A stretch of 64,000 bases of DNA, from assembly GCA_030427505.1 (NCBI GenBank), contig JAUICH010000001.1, positions 248,001 through 312,000 of the forward strand, read 5' to 3'. The notes below the pieces were generated by a model that saw only the letters and a list, made by a program, of their open reading frames with translations, was not told where the DNA came from and did no database searches. Shown here one piece after another: positions 18,434-27,562 of this stretch. Origin of the DNA: Verrucomicrobiia bacterium (GTDB lineage Bacteria; Verrucomicrobiota; Verrucomicrobiia; Verrucomicrobiales; DEV007). The position numbers were made by a program, and so were the translations under genes. Every line of letters starts with the position of its first letter. Position 1 is the stretch's first letter.

Positions 18434-20158
18434 TCAATGGCGCTGAGACTTTAAGCGCCGCTGGCGGACGAAGGGGTAGAATACGACCCACCAGAGCAGG
18501 GCGATCCCTCCCATGCCCTGGGAGAAGACATTGCCGTAGCGGGCGAAGAAGGTGTACGGCTGATCGCGGGCAATCTTCAGCGTGGCCGGCAAACAGCCCC
18601 GGGTGAAGACGCTGCCCGTGGTGTCATCTTGGATCTTTCGCTCGAAGGGGCGGCTGGATTCGCGGTCGTACAGGCTGCCGGTCTCGTCGATGAAGCAACT
18701 AACGCCCGTGTTGGCGGCACGGGCCATGGGGCGGCGCAGCTCGATGCAGCGAAACATGGCGTTGGTCATGTGCTGTTCCGCCGTGGCGCTTTCGAAGAAC
18801 CAGCCGTCATTCGTGATGTTGACCAGGAGTTGCGGAGCAGGATCTTCATCCACAAAGCGCCGCGCCAGGTCCCCAATGGTGTCCTCAAAACAGATCAGGG
18901 GGACGATCTCGATCTCCGGTTTTTCCATTTTCAGGGGTTCGTAACTGTCCCCCGGAGTGAAGTCCGCGACCACCATGTCTCCGGCGAACCATTCGAAGGG
19001 AGGGAACTTTCCTCTCAGCGGCAGGTACTCGCCAAAGGGCACCAAGTGGATCTTCCGGTACATCTGGAAGTTCTCAGTCGAGTTCCGCATCAACACCGCG
19101 GAATTGAAAGATTCATCACCCAAGGGCTCGTCCTCTTCCGTGCCGGTCATCAGGTAGAAATCTTCCAGTTCCAGGATGGAATTGAAGAACTCCTGCACCC
19201 AGGGCGTGTAGAAACGGCCGGGGACAGCGGTTTCCGGCCAGATGACCAAGTCGAACTGGCCGCCCATGACATAGCCTTCCGTCAGATTCAGGTAGTCATC
19301 CAGGGTTTCGCGCAGGTTGTGAGGATTCCAGTCCTTGTCGATCGGAATGTTCATCTGCATGAGCAGGCACCGCAGTTCCACGGCATCTTCCTTTTTGGAA
19401 TCTTTGATCCGGTCTAGGCCATAGAAAAACACCCCAATGACGAGGAGGATTCCCACCGCGAAATCCAGGTGCGGACGGAGGCTGCCCTTGCCGATTTCCC
19501 GGGTGAAACGCCAGACCGTGGTCGTGGCGATGACGTTGGAAAACACGACGAGGAAGGATAGGCCGAACACGCCCACCACATCAGCCACCTGTACGAGGAT
19601 GAGATCATTGTGCAGAGCCACGCCCAGCCCGTTCCAGCCAAAGCCGGTGAAGGCCGTGGCTCGCAGCCACTCCAACCCGCACCAGGCCGCCGCGTTGAGA
19701 AAGGCCGCCTGCAGCGCCAGCAGGGAAGGCAGAAGAAGGGGCGACTTGGGCGCTTTCTTAAAGGGGGAAGCCGGCGGCGGTTCTCCGGCTCTGGGGCGCC
19801 ACCGGCCCGCCGTGGCCGCGAAGGCCCCCCACAGGCCGAAGTAGAGCGCGACATAGGCGCTCAGGAGGATCCAGCCGGATAGTCCGACTGTCCAGGATTG
19901 CGCCACCCGGCGCAACTCGATCAACCACTGAAGATTGATGAGAAAGAACGTGATCCCAGCGGTGAAGGCCAGGCGGGCTCCGCGCCACCAGTACCAGCGG
20001 ATCGGCCGCAGAGGCTCAGTCCACAACGCCAGGAGCAGCGGCGCCATCCAGAACCAGGCAACCGCGCCGAAGTTAAACGGGGGATAGCTTAGGCTCAGCA
20101 GCGCTCCGCTGCTTGCGGCCGCGAACCACGGCCAGACACGTGCCCAGGTGCTGGTCAT
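18434..20158 (-). CDS. lnt: apolipoprotein N-acyltransferase
   Basis: The start at 20158 overlaps the upstream phosphohexomutase stop as ATGA. The 574-residue protein has about six N-terminal membrane helices followed by a periplasmic nitrilase-like domain. The catalytic triad is visible as E309 (VIWPETAVPG), K369 (KIHLVPFGEYLP) and C423 (PLICFEDTIG). Lnt adds the third acyl chain to lipoproteins, which is required for sorting to an outer membrane, so it is evidence for a Gram-negative envelope. Confidence 0.95.
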   Translation of the reverse strand: MTSTWARVWPWFAAASSGALLSLSYPPFNFGAVAWFWMAPLLLALWTEPLRPIRWYWWRGARLAFTAGITFFLINLQWLIELRRVAQSWTVGLSGWILLSAYVALYFGLWGAFAATAGRWRPRAGEPPPASPFKKAPKSPLLLPSLLALQAAFLNAAAWCGLEWLRATAFTGFGWNGLGVALHNDLILVQVADVVGVFGLSFLVVFSNVIATTTVWRFTREIGKGSLRPHLDFAVGILLVIGVFFYGLDRIKDSKKEDAVELRCLLMQMNIPIDKDWNPHNLRETLDDYLNLTEGYVMGGQFDLVIWPETAVPGRFYTPWVQEFFNSILELEDFYLMTGTEEDEPLGDESFNSAVLMRNSTENFQMYRKIHLVPFGEYLPLRGKFPPFEWFAGDMVVADFTPGDSYEPLKMEKPEIEIVPLICFEDTIGDLARRFVDEDPAPQLLVNITNDGWFFESATAEQHMTNAMFRCIELRRPMARAANTGVSCFIDETGSLYDRESSRPFERKIQDDTTGSVFTRGCLPATLKIARDQPYTFFARYGNVFSQGMGGIALLWWVVFYPFVRQRRLKSQRH

Positions 20159-22119
20159 CCCGCCAGCCGGGTATCGATGTCCGCCTGTAGCCAAGTCCAG
20201 AGAGATACCAGGCTCTGGGCGGTCTCTTCTTTGATCTGGGGCAGGTCTTCCGCCGAAATGCCTTCCGGTCCCGGCGCGCGTTTGCCAAAAAGGTAGTATT
20301 TGATTTTCGGTTCCGTGCCGGAGGGCCGTACGGCAAAGGCCCGCCCGTCTTCCAGATACACGAACATCATTTTCGACTTCGGAATGGGGTCGCCTTCCGG
20401 ATCCACAATGTCATCTTTCGCGAAGTCCAACACCTCTGTCACGACGGAGCCGTCAACCTGGACCGGAGGCGCTTCGCTGTAGGACTCCGCCAGCTTGCGA
20501 ATCTTGGCGGCGCCTTCCGCTCCTTCCATCTGGACGGAGTGCAGCTTCTCCAGGTAGTAACCGAACTGCTGATAGATGTGATCCATCAGTTCCACCAGGG
20601 TCAGGCCCTGGGACTTGGCGTAAGCCGCCACTTCGGCGAACATGACCACGGCGCCGTTGCCATCCTTGTCCCGGATGAAATCGGAGCCCAAGTAGCCGTA
20701 GCTCTCTTCTCCGCCAAAGACGAAGAAAGAGGAGTGTTCCAGGCGCAGGGCGCGGGTTTCCGCCTCTGACATGGAGCGGTAATTTTCGCGCAGGGCTTCC
20801 GGGATTTGCTTTTCGTACTTGGTCAGCTTTTCGCCGATGTATTTGAAGCCGGTCAGGGTATCGATGACGCGTACTCCGTAGGCTTCGCCAATGGCCGCCT
20901 GGAGGTTCGTGGTGACGAAGGTCTTTACCAGCACGGCGTGATCTTTGTTGGAATCGTTGAGGATCCCCTGGTCGAAGAAGGTCTTGATGCGGTAGTAGCC
21001 CATCAGGGAGCCGATCTGGTTGCCCGTGAGGAGCTTCATTTCTCCGGAGCCGTCGCGGACCACCACGCCCATGCGGTCGCAGTCCGGGTCCGTGCCGATC
21101 ACGATGTCCGCGCCATCCCGCTCCGCCTGGGCGATGCCCATGGCCAGGGCGGGGGCGTTCTCCGGGTTCGGCGAATCCACGGTGGGGAAGCGGCCGTCTT
21201 CCGTGTCTTGCTCCGGCACGGTGTCGCAGTGGAAGCCCAGGCGGCGCAGCATCTGCGGCGCGATCTTTCCGCCGGTGCCGTGCAGGTTCGTAAAGACGAT
21301 CTTCAGGCTACTTTCGCGCTTTACGAGTTCCGGGTCCAGCAGCAGAGACTCCAGGCGGTCCATGTAAGCGTCGTCAATTTCTTCACCCAGGTACTGAATC
21401 TTGCCCTGCTGATCCTCCGGCAGCGGCACGTAGCTTTCGCCCATTATGGCGTTTACCTGCTCGATAATGCCAGAGGCATGGGGTTCCACCACCTGGCCAC
21501 CGTCGTCGCCATAGACCTTGTAGCCATTGTCGTGAGGAGGGTTGTGGCTGGCGGTCAGGACGATGCCGGCGCTGGCATTCAGGTGACGCACCGCAAAGGA
21601 CAGCTCTGGCGTGGAGCGTGGTTCCTTGAAAAGATAGACGTCGCAGCCGTTTTCACTGGCGACCTTGGCGACGCATTCCGCGAACTCCGTCGCAAAGTGC
21701 CGCGTGTCGTGCGCCAGGGCCAGGGAAGGACGGCCGCCGATTCCCCTCCGGGCGCGGTCCGCCTTCAGGTAGCGGATGAGCCCCTGGGTGGCGCGGCTCA
21801 GGTTGTAATAATTCAACGCGTTCGTTCCCACGCAGGGGTGCTCGGGGCGGCCCAGTTCGGTGGGAGTTTCGTTTTCCGCCTCCGTGACGACTTTTCCAAT
21901 GGAGCGGCCCCGCAACCCGCCCGTGCCGAAGGCCAGGGTCTGGAAGAAGCGGTCGTTGAGTTCCGCCCACTCGCCCTTCTCCACCAGTTCGTTGACGGCC
22001 TCGAAGTAGAGGGGTAGCGCGCTGGAATCAATCAGCGTGGTGATGTTCTCGGCGCTTGCGGGCAACAGGTCCCCCCGTTCGACAGCCTCGCTAAGCGTTT
22101 GGGATAGCGTCTCGGTCAT
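20155..22119 (-). CDS. phosphoglucomutase/phosphomannomutase family (alpha-D-phosphohexomutase)
   Basis: The start at 22119 (MTETLSQTLSEAV) is chosen because the longer frame runs into the divergent methyltransferase gene. The 654-residue product has the phosphoserine loop TASHNPPHDNGYK (S191), the metal loop DPDCDR (344-349), the sugar-binding GGEESYGYL and the phosphate-binding RPSGTEPKIKYY near the C-terminus. It interconverts hexose-1- and hexose-6-phosphates. At this length it resembles PgcA/PGM2-like enzymes more than short PMM/PGM forms. lnt is coupled downstream through an ATGA overlap. Confidence 0.93.
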   Translation of the reverse strand: MTETLSQTLSEAVERGDLLPASAENITTLIDSSALPLYFEAVNELVEKGEWAELNDRFFQTLAFGTGGLRGRSIGKVVTEAENETPTELGRPEHPCVGTNALNYYNLSRATQGLIRYLKADRARRGIGGRPSLALAHDTRHFATEFAECVAKVASENGCDVYLFKEPRSTPELSFAVRHLNASAGIVLTASHNPPHDNGYKVYGDDGGQVVEPHASGIIEQVNAIMGESYVPLPEDQQGKIQYLGEEIDDAYMDRLESLLLDPELVKRESSLKIVFTNLHGTGGKIAPQMLRRLGFHCDTVPEQDTEDGRFPTVDSPNPENAPALAMGIAQAERDGADIVIGTDPDCDRMGVVVRDGSGEMKLLTGNQIGSLMGYYRIKTFFDQGILNDSNKDHAVLVKTFVTTNLQAAIGEAYGVRVIDTLTGFKYIGEKLTKYEKQIPEALRENYRSMSEAETRALRLEHSSFFVFGGEESYGYLGSDFIRDKDGNGAVVMFAEVAAYAKSQGLTLVELMDHIYQQFGYYLEKLHSVQMEGAEGAAKIRKLAESYSEAPPVQVDGSVVTEVLDFAKDDIVDPEGDPIPKSKMMFVYLEDGRAFAVRPSGTEPKIKYYLFGKRAPGPEGISAEDLPQIKEETAQSLVSLWTWLQADIDTRLAG

Positions 22120-22165
22120 TTCGTTTGCATTGTAGGAGTGGCCCGTCAGATTGCAAACCACCGCG

Positions 22166-23062
22166 ATGGGCAAATTGTGCCAATTGCTTCAGAGTCCGCC
22201 AGATACAGAAACCGACGCCTACCGCATTCTCAGCAGTGGGAAGCTCGGTATTCAAGGCGTGAATGTGGACGTTTACAATGGTCACGGGCTGGTGCAGTCC
22301 GTGGGAAATGAGTTTCCCGGCAATTTGTTGGAGCTTTTCCCGGGCCAGTTTCGCTCGCTTTGGTGGAAAAATCTCGACAAGGAACTGAAGGAATCCCCGC
22401 GCCTCATGGCGGGTGAGCAGCTTACGGAACCCTTTCTGGCTCAAGAACATGGAGCCAAGTACTGGATCGATTTTCAGGCGGGCTATTCCCAGGGCATCTT
22501 TCTCGATCAGCGTCTGAACCGGCAGGAGGTGCGCAAGCGTTCCGCGCCGGGGCAGCGGGTGCTGAATACTTTTGCCTACACTTGCCCCTTTTCCGTGGTG
22601 GCGGCTCTGGGGGGAGCCACAGCTACGAGCCTGGACCTGTCCCGGCCCTACCTGGAATGGGGAAAACGGAATTTTTCCGCCAATGGCCTCGACCCGGAGG
22701 CCCATCATTTTGTGCGGGGGGACGTCTTTGAATGGCTCCGGCAGTTCGGAAAGAAAGGACGCACCTTTCACGGTGTGGTCCTGGATCCGCCCACCTTTTC
22801 CCGGAATCAGAAGGGGAAAGTCTTTCAGGTTAAACAGGACTATGCCGCGCTGGTGGAGCTGGCTGCCCGTCTCTTGGAACCCGGTGGCTGGCTGCTGTGC
22901 TGCACCAATCACTTCAGCCTGACCCGGAAGCGATTTGGGCTCATGATCGACGAAGGCCTCCGCGCCGCCGGGGTGAAAGCGCAAAAGCGGCGCTTCGCGT
23001 CCATGCCGCCGGAATTCGAGCCGGAGGATTACTTGAAATCCTGCTGGGTTGACGTTGCTTAG
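22166..23062 (+). CDS. class I SAM-dependent methyltransferase (RlmI/RlmK-like, probably 23S rRNA)
   Basis: The 298-residue product is a Rossmann methyltransferase. It has motif I as RVLNTFAYTCPFSVVAALGG (motif residues around 134-153), an acidic SAM-ribose site in SLDLSRPYLEWGKRN, and the catalytic-loop motif VVLDPPTFSRNQKGKVF. These features are typical of the RlmI/RlmK m5C/m7G group of 23S rRNA enzymes. The N-terminal PUA domain of RlmI is not evident. ATG 22166 is preferred over a TTG five codons upstream. It is divergent from the phosphohexomutase gene, and hisD follows after 26 bp. Confidence 0.85.
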   Translation: MGKLCQLLQSPPDTETDAYRILSSGKLGIQGVNVDVYNGHGLVQSVGNEFPGNLLELFPGQFRSLWWKNLDKELKESPRLMAGEQLTEPFLAQEHGAKYWIDFQAGYSQGIFLDQRLNRQEVRKRSAPGQRVLNTFAYTCPFSVVAALGGATATSLDLSRPYLEWGKRNFSANGLDPEAHHFVRGDVFEWLRQFGKKGRTFHGVVLDPPTFSRNQKGKVFQVKQDYAALVELAARLLEPGGWLLCCTNHFSLTRKRFGLMIDEGLRAAGVKAQKRRFASMPPEFEPEDYLKSCWVDVA

Positions 23063-23088
23063 CGCCTTCCCTTTTCCGATCTCGAGCC

Positions 23089-24381
23089 ATGCGTGTCATT
23101 TCCTATCAGCAGAAAAACTTCGCCGCCGCCATCAAGAAGCTCTCGCGGCGCTCGGTGCCTCTGGGGGAGGTCGAAAGAACTGTCGGCGAAGTGATCGCCG
23201 CTGTCCGGGAGAAGGGAGACCAGGCCCTGCTGGATTTCACGGCCCGTTTCGATAAGGCGGAATTTTCCCGCGCGGCGGACCTGCGGGTGAGTGAAGCGGA
23301 GTTGTTGGCCGCGGACGCCGCCGTGGAGCCGGAGGTGAAAAAAGCCATCGCGGCCTCGCGGAAAAACGTGACTGCCTTTGCCAAAAAAGGGCTCCGCAAA
23401 GACTGGCATGGGAAAAATGCCCAAGGCGCGGAAGTCGGAGAAATCTATCAGCCGTTCGAGCGGGTGGGGATCTACGTGCCGGGCGGGTCCGCGCCCCTGG
23501 TTTCTTCCGCCAACATGACGGTGGCCCTGGCTGCCGCCGCCGGGGTGCCGGAAATCGTGGTCTGCACCCCGCCCGGACCGGACGGCACGGTAAACGGCGC
23601 TTTGCTGCACGCCCTGAAAGAAGCGGGCGCCACGGAAATCTACAAACTGGGCGGCGCTCAAGCCGTGGCGGCCCTAGCCTTGGGAACGAAGACCATCGCG
23701 CCCGTCGTGAAAATCTTCGGTCCCGGAAACTCCTACGTGGTGGAAGCCAAGCGCCAGACCTTTGGCCTGGTGGCGATCGATCTTTTGCCCGGACCCTCAG
23801 AGGTGCTGGTGCTGGCGGATCAAACAGGTAACCCCGCCTGGATCGCCTCCGACCTGCTCGCTCAGGCGGAACACGGCGCGGACAGCGTCATGGGAATGAT
23901 CACGAATTCTGAGAAGCTTCTCGAAGCGGTGCAGGCTGAGGTGGAGCGTCAGGTGAAAACCCTGACCCGGCAGTCTCAACTGAAGGGAGTGCTGAAAAAA
24001 GGCTGCTTCTTCGTCCTGGTGGAAAGCCTGGAACAGGGAGCGGACCTGGTGAACGCCTTCGCGCCCGAGCACCTTTCCCTGATTGTGGAAGAGGAGCCGG
24101 CTATTCTGCCGCGGATTCGCACCGCGGGGGCGATCTTCCTGGGGAACTACTCTCCGGTGTCGGTGGGAGATTTCCTGGCGGGTCCGAGTCACGAACTTCC
24201 CACGGGTGGCGCTGGAAAATCGTTTCCGGGTCTCACGGCCGATCAGTTTCAGCGCCGTACCAGCCTGGTGAGGTTGGACGCCGCCTCCATGGCGAAGTCA
24301 GCGCCTATTGTGGATACCTTTGCCCAAGTGGAAGGCCTGGACGCCCACGGACGCAGTGCCGCAATCCGCCTGGAGCCGTAG
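23089..24381 (+). CDS. hisD: histidinol dehydrogenase
   Basis: The 430-residue product has the HisD signatures YVPGGSAPLVSSANM, KIFGPGNSYVVEAKR, DLLPGPSEVLVLAD, the zinc/substrate residues in QAEHGADS, and APEHLSL with GDFLAGPSHELPTGG. It performs the last two oxidation steps of histidine synthesis, L-histidinol to L-histidine, with NAD and Zn. It is not in a his operon here. It lies just behind the methyltransferase gene and may share its promoter. Confidence 0.97.
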   Translation: MRVISYQQKNFAAAIKKLSRRSVPLGEVERTVGEVIAAVREKGDQALLDFTARFDKAEFSRAADLRVSEAELLAADAAVEPEVKKAIAASRKNVTAFAKKGLRKDWHGKNAQGAEVGEIYQPFERVGIYVPGGSAPLVSSANMTVALAAAAGVPEIVVCTPPGPDGTVNGALLHALKEAGATEIYKLGGAQAVAALALGTKTIAPVVKIFGPGNSYVVEAKRQTFGLVAIDLLPGPSEVLVLADQTGNPAWIASDLLAQAEHGADSVMGMITNSEKLLEAVQAEVERQVKTLTRQSQLKGVLKKGCFFVLVESLEQGADLVNAFAPEHLSLIVEEEPAILPRIRTAGAIFLGNYSPVSVGDFLAGPSHELPTGGAGKSFPGLTADQFQRRTSLVRLDAASMAKSAPIVDTFAQVEGLDAHGRSAAIRLEP

Positions 24382-24409
24382 CCCTTGCGGGCAGGGTAGA
24401 TCCCGGAAC

Positions 24410-24598
24410 TCAGACCGCGGCGTCGTGTATTTTCCGGCGCTTGCGCATCAGGATGGCCACACCTCCCGCCAGGGAACACAGCAGCATGGACCCCGGTTCC
24501 GTTACCGGCGTGGAGGTCACCGCGAGGTTACTGATTTCCGCGAACTGCGTGCCAGCGCCGAGCGCGGCGGGATTCAGGTCTCCCGTGGCGGATAGATC
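24410..24598 (-). pseudogene. 3' remnant of a PEP-CTERM protein gene
   Basis: On the reverse strand a 62-codon open stretch ends at 24410. Its C-terminus reads STPVTEPGSMLLCSLAGG followed by VAILMRKRRK. This is a PEP-CTERM sorting signal: the (P/T)EPGS motif, a hydrophobic helix and a basic tail, recognised by exosortase. The frame is closed by an in-frame TGA at 24599-24601, and no start codon or signal peptide precedes the tail. It is a truncated gene end, not an intact gene. It implies that intact PEP-CTERM proteins and an exosortase exist elsewhere in the genome. Upstream sequence for about 700 bp shows no matching N-terminus. Confidence 0.7.
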
Positions 24599-24601
24599 TC
24601 A

Positions 24602-25320
24602 ATAACAGGCTTAGTTAAAGCGGGTAAAAAAGGATGATTAATTATGTAAGCTGCTTAGCATGTATAAGGAAAAAACTTAATTATGCAGCGAAGTGGGGAT
24701 CAAAATAAGTTGTCTAAGATTAAGGCTAGTGAAACTCCTTGTTAGTAGTGTGGCTAACTAACTCGGAAAGACATGGCGCTGGCCGGCGGTTTCTCTGGTA
24801 AAAGCGTTAGCAAAACCAATAAAAGTAAGCTGGGCGGAACTTTCTTGCAAAGCCTAACGAGAAGATGCTGAATTGCGCAGCCAGGGAGGGATTGGGGGCG
24901 GGTTTAAAGGAGAGCCGTTGTGGTTGGCTTGTTAGTCTATTTTTGATGGGTAGGCGTGCGGCGTAAAAATTTACAAACTAAACCGTTTGCCAAGAGTCTG
25001 CTCGTGAATCGCCCGAGCGCAAAATGGCTCGAGGCGAGGCGCTTTGAAGGAGCGGATTGATATCCGTGACCGAAAAGGAATGAAGCCGCGAGGGATTTGG
25101 CGCCGGGTCTCCACACTATCTGAGAGAAGCGAGCTATCTTCCTTCTTTCTCTTTAATTTCGATTTGCGAACAGACTTTTTGCAATCGGTCTAACCCCTCA
25201 AGAAGCCCGCCAGCGTGGAAAGAAGCTTCCTGATATTGAATACTCTTCCTCAGAGGCGCGTCCTACCCCGTGAACTGAATAATAAAGAATAGAGTAACTA
25301 CAATCCATACACCTGAGACC
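24602..25320. other. gene-poor, AT-richer intergenic region
   Basis: About 720 bp carry no credible gene on either strand. Base composition is noticeably less GC-rich than the flanks, and short stop codons occur in all frames. It may be the decayed body of the PEP-CTERM gene whose tail remains at 24410-24598, or an old insertion. The right end (after 25200) should hold the promoter of the small exported protein gene; an AATAATAAAGAATAGAG stretch around 25278-25294 is a plausible -10 area. No RNA gene or clear repeat was recognised. Confidence 0.5.
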
Positions 25321-25668
25321 ATGAAAACACGTTTCACTAAACTCTCTCTGTTGGCGCCCGTGCTTGGACTGGCGGTTTTCGCGGCCCTGCCCGCCACCAG
25401 TCAGGCTGGAGACCGGCACGACCGTGACGATCATCGCACCTATTTCCGGTATGATGACCGCCACGATTCTCACCATCATTCCCAGTATGACTGGCAGAGA
25501 CGGAACTCTCAGTCGCAGTGCGAAACCTCTCGCTTCTCACAGCATCGTGACGTGCATCAACACCGGCATTACGACTCCCATCGGGAATCATCGAACCCCG
25601 TTGCCCGCCACTTGGAACGGCGCGCCGACATCCACCGTTCCTTGCACCGGCTGATCTTTGGCCACTAA
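25321..25668 (+). CDS. small exported histidine-rich protein (tandem paralogue 1)
   Basis: The 115-residue product has a clear signal peptide (LSLLAPVLGLAVFAALPATSQ then AG; cleavage near residue 30). The mature part is hydrophilic and rich in His, Asp, Arg, Tyr and Gln (HDRDDH, DSHHHSQ, HQHRHYDSH). The C-terminal motif RSLHRLIFGH closely matches the end of the next gene's product. The function is unknown, and metal or polyanion binding is possible from composition. A strong terminator follows at 25696-25731, so the gene is a single-cistron unit. Confidence 0.75.
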   Translation: MKTRFTKLSLLAPVLGLAVFAALPATSQAGDRHDRDDHRTYFRYDDRHDSHHHSQYDWQRRNSQSQCETSRFSQHRDVHQHRHYDSHRESSNPVARHLERRADIHRSLHRLIFGH

Positions 25669-25695
25669 GGTCTGCGTTCACCTAATCGACATCAG

Positions 25696-25731
25696 AGAGC
25701 CGCCCGTGGAAAACCGCCACGAGGCGGCTCT
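25696..25731 (+). terminator. strong hairpin after the first small exported protein gene
   Basis: AGAGCCGCC at 25696-25704 pairs with GGCGGCTCT at 25723-25731. The inner arms CGTGG and CCACG extend the stem to about 14 bp around a short A-rich loop. Only a short T-containing tail (TTCACG) follows, so it may act as a terminator or as an mRNA-stabilising hairpin. Confidence 0.7.
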
Positions 25732-25889
25732 TCACGTACCCCCGGCGACGGGACCTCGCCCTGAAGAGCGGTCAGAGCGCTAGAAGCCATCTCAAAAATA
25801 GTCTGAATAATTGGCGGGCAGCTTCCGTCGAATCTGGTGAATCGTAAAAAATTACGGATACAGGAAAATTCGAACCCAACCTTAATAAC

Positions 25890-26237
25890 ATGAAATCACG
25901 TTCCAAGATGCTTCTGGTGTTGGCTCCGCTGTTAGGCTTGGCGGCTTTCTTCGCCCTGCCGGCTGCCAGTCAAGCGGGCGACCGGTATGGCCGCGACTGC
26001 CATCAGAATTATTACCGGCATTATGATTACCAGAATTCCTACGGATACTCTCCGTACGAGTACCAGAGAAGGGACTGCCAGCCCCGGTATCGATCCAATT
26101 ATTGCGAACCTCAGTACGAAGTCCGGGTGTACCGCCAATACGAACCGCGCTGCGAATCGCCTAGCCCGATCGTCCGGCACATCGAGCGTCATGTGGAAGT
26201 GCACCGCGCATTGCACAACCTGATCTTCGGCCACTAA
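25890..26237 (+). CDS. small exported Tyr/Arg/His-rich protein (tandem paralogue 2)
   Basis: At 115 residues it has the same length as its upstream neighbour. It has the same signal peptide plan (LVLAPLLGLAAFFALPAASQ then AGDRYGRD) and the same end (HRALHNLIFGH). The mature middle has diverged. It is rich in Tyr (NYYRHYDYQ, YGYSPYEYQ) and contains four cysteines that the first copy mostly lacks. The two genes are clearly tandem duplicates whose middles evolved quickly while the signal peptide and C-terminal LIFGH stayed fixed. The function is unknown. It has its own terminator. Confidence 0.75.
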   Translation: MKSRSKMLLVLAPLLGLAAFFALPAASQAGDRYGRDCHQNYYRHYDYQNSYGYSPYEYQRRDCQPRYRSNYCEPQYEVRVYRQYEPRCESPSPIVRHIERHVEVHRALHNLIFGH

Positions 26238-26269
26238 GGTCCGGGATTGTTCGCCGAAAGAAATTTAAG

Positions 26270-26302
26270 GAGCCACCCGCGGAAAAGTCCGTGAGGTGGC
26301 TC
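26270..26302 (+). terminator. hairpin after the second small exported protein gene
   Basis: GAGCCACC at 26270-26277 pairs with GGTGGCTC at 26295-26302, followed by TTCTCGTATTAG. Its sequence resembles the hairpin behind the first copy, so the terminator was duplicated along with the gene. Confidence 0.7.
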
Positions 26303-26322
26303 TTCTCGTATTAGATTGAAGT

Positions 26323-27513
26323 ATGATCAGTTTCGAATGCGGCCATTGCGGTCACCGGCTTTACTTTGAGAACACCCATTGTGAGTTTTGCAAGAGCACG
26401 CAAGGCTACCACTGGGAATCTGGCGCCATGATCGCCCTGAAGCCCGGGGAGGGGAGCGGCAATGGAGGAAAACCACCCGTTGAGTGGCGGGATGCGTCTG
26501 GTAAGTCGCCAACCCATTTTCGCCTCTGTGCCAATGCGGCCCATGGAGTCTGCAATTGGCTGCTCAGTGACGGGTCGAACGGGTCGCTCTGCCGTGCCTG
26601 CGAGTTGAATCGCGTGATTCCCGACCTGACCGTCGCCGGCTATCCGGTACAGTGGAAACGGTTGGAGATCGCCAAGCACCGGCTGGTTTACTCCCTGCTG
26701 AAGCTTCAATTGCCGCTGCTCAGCAAACTGGAGGACATGAAAAACGGGCTGTGCTTTGACTTCCTGGCGCCCACCCCCGGTGGACCTCCCGTGAGCACGG
26801 GGCACGAGAATGGGGTCATCACCATCGACATCGCCGAGGCAAACCCTGGCGAACGGGAACTGACCCGGGAAAAGATGGGCGAATCCTACCGCACCCTGCT
26901 GGGGCACATGCGCCACGAGGTGGGGCACTACTACTGGGACCGTCTGGTCCGGGATGGTGGGCAACTAGAAGGGTTTCGGGCCTGTTTTGGAGACGAACGG
27001 GAAGACTACGGCCAGGCGTTGCAGCGCTACTATCAGAAAGGACCGAAGCCTGACTGGAGGCAGAACTACGTGACGGTGTATGCCAGCGCCCACCCCTGGG
27101 AAGACTGGGCCGAATGTTGGGCCCACTACCTGCACATGCTGGACACCCTGGAAACCGCCTTTGCCTATGGCCTGCGGCTGAAACCTCAGAACGCCGGCCG
27201 GGATGCCACGTCCACCGCAGTCGACTTCCCCGCCTACCGGGAGAAAAGCCTCGACCGCCTGATGCGGGCGTGGTTGCCCGTCACCACCGCCGTCAACAGC
27301 CTGAACCGCAGCATGGGGCAACCGGACCTCTATCCTTTCGTGGTTCCCGCTCCGGTTTTGGAGAAGTTTCGCTACATCCACAACCTGGTGCGGGATACCG
27401 CCAAGAAACAGCGCAAGCCGGCGAAGGGAAGTATTTGGAAACGGGCCTTTGGCGGGGTCAATCGTTCCGGCGGTGGTCAGAGTCAGAGCCAGTTTCAGGC
27501 TGCGTCCTCCTGA
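26323..27513 (+). CDS. zinc-ribbon plus putative zinc metallopeptidase (Peptidase_Mx type)
   Basis: The 396-residue product starts with a zinc ribbon (FECGHCGHRLYFENTHCEFC, residues 3-22). A second Cys set follows near 95-105 (CNWLL...CRACE). The C-terminal half has the metallopeptidase motif MRHEVGHYYWDRL (HExxH reads H-E-V-G-H) and a downstream WEDWAECWAHYLHMLDTLE that supplies further ligands. This architecture matches the family annotated as putative zinc-binding metallopeptidase (PF15887 type). There is no signal peptide, so it is predicted cytoplasmic. Substrates are unknown. Confidence 0.88.
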   Translation: MISFECGHCGHRLYFENTHCEFCKSTQGYHWESGAMIALKPGEGSGNGGKPPVEWRDASGKSPTHFRLCANAAHGVCNWLLSDGSNGSLCRACELNRVIPDLTVAGYPVQWKRLEIAKHRLVYSLLKLQLPLLSKLEDMKNGLCFDFLAPTPGGPPVSTGHENGVITIDIAEANPGERELTREKMGESYRTLLGHMRHEVGHYYWDRLVRDGGQLEGFRACFGDEREDYGQALQRYYQKGPKPDWRQNYVTVYASAHPWEDWAECWAHYLHMLDTLETAFAYGLRLKPQNAGRDATSTAVDFPAYREKSLDRLMRAWLPVTTAVNSLNRSMGQPDLYPFVVPAPVLEKFRYIHNLVRDTAKKQRKPAKGSIWKRAFGGVNRSGGGQSQSQFQAASS

Positions 27514-27562
27514 GACAGGGGGGTGCCCCTGGTTGGGGCCTTCCCCGCCCCACTGCCTGGGA

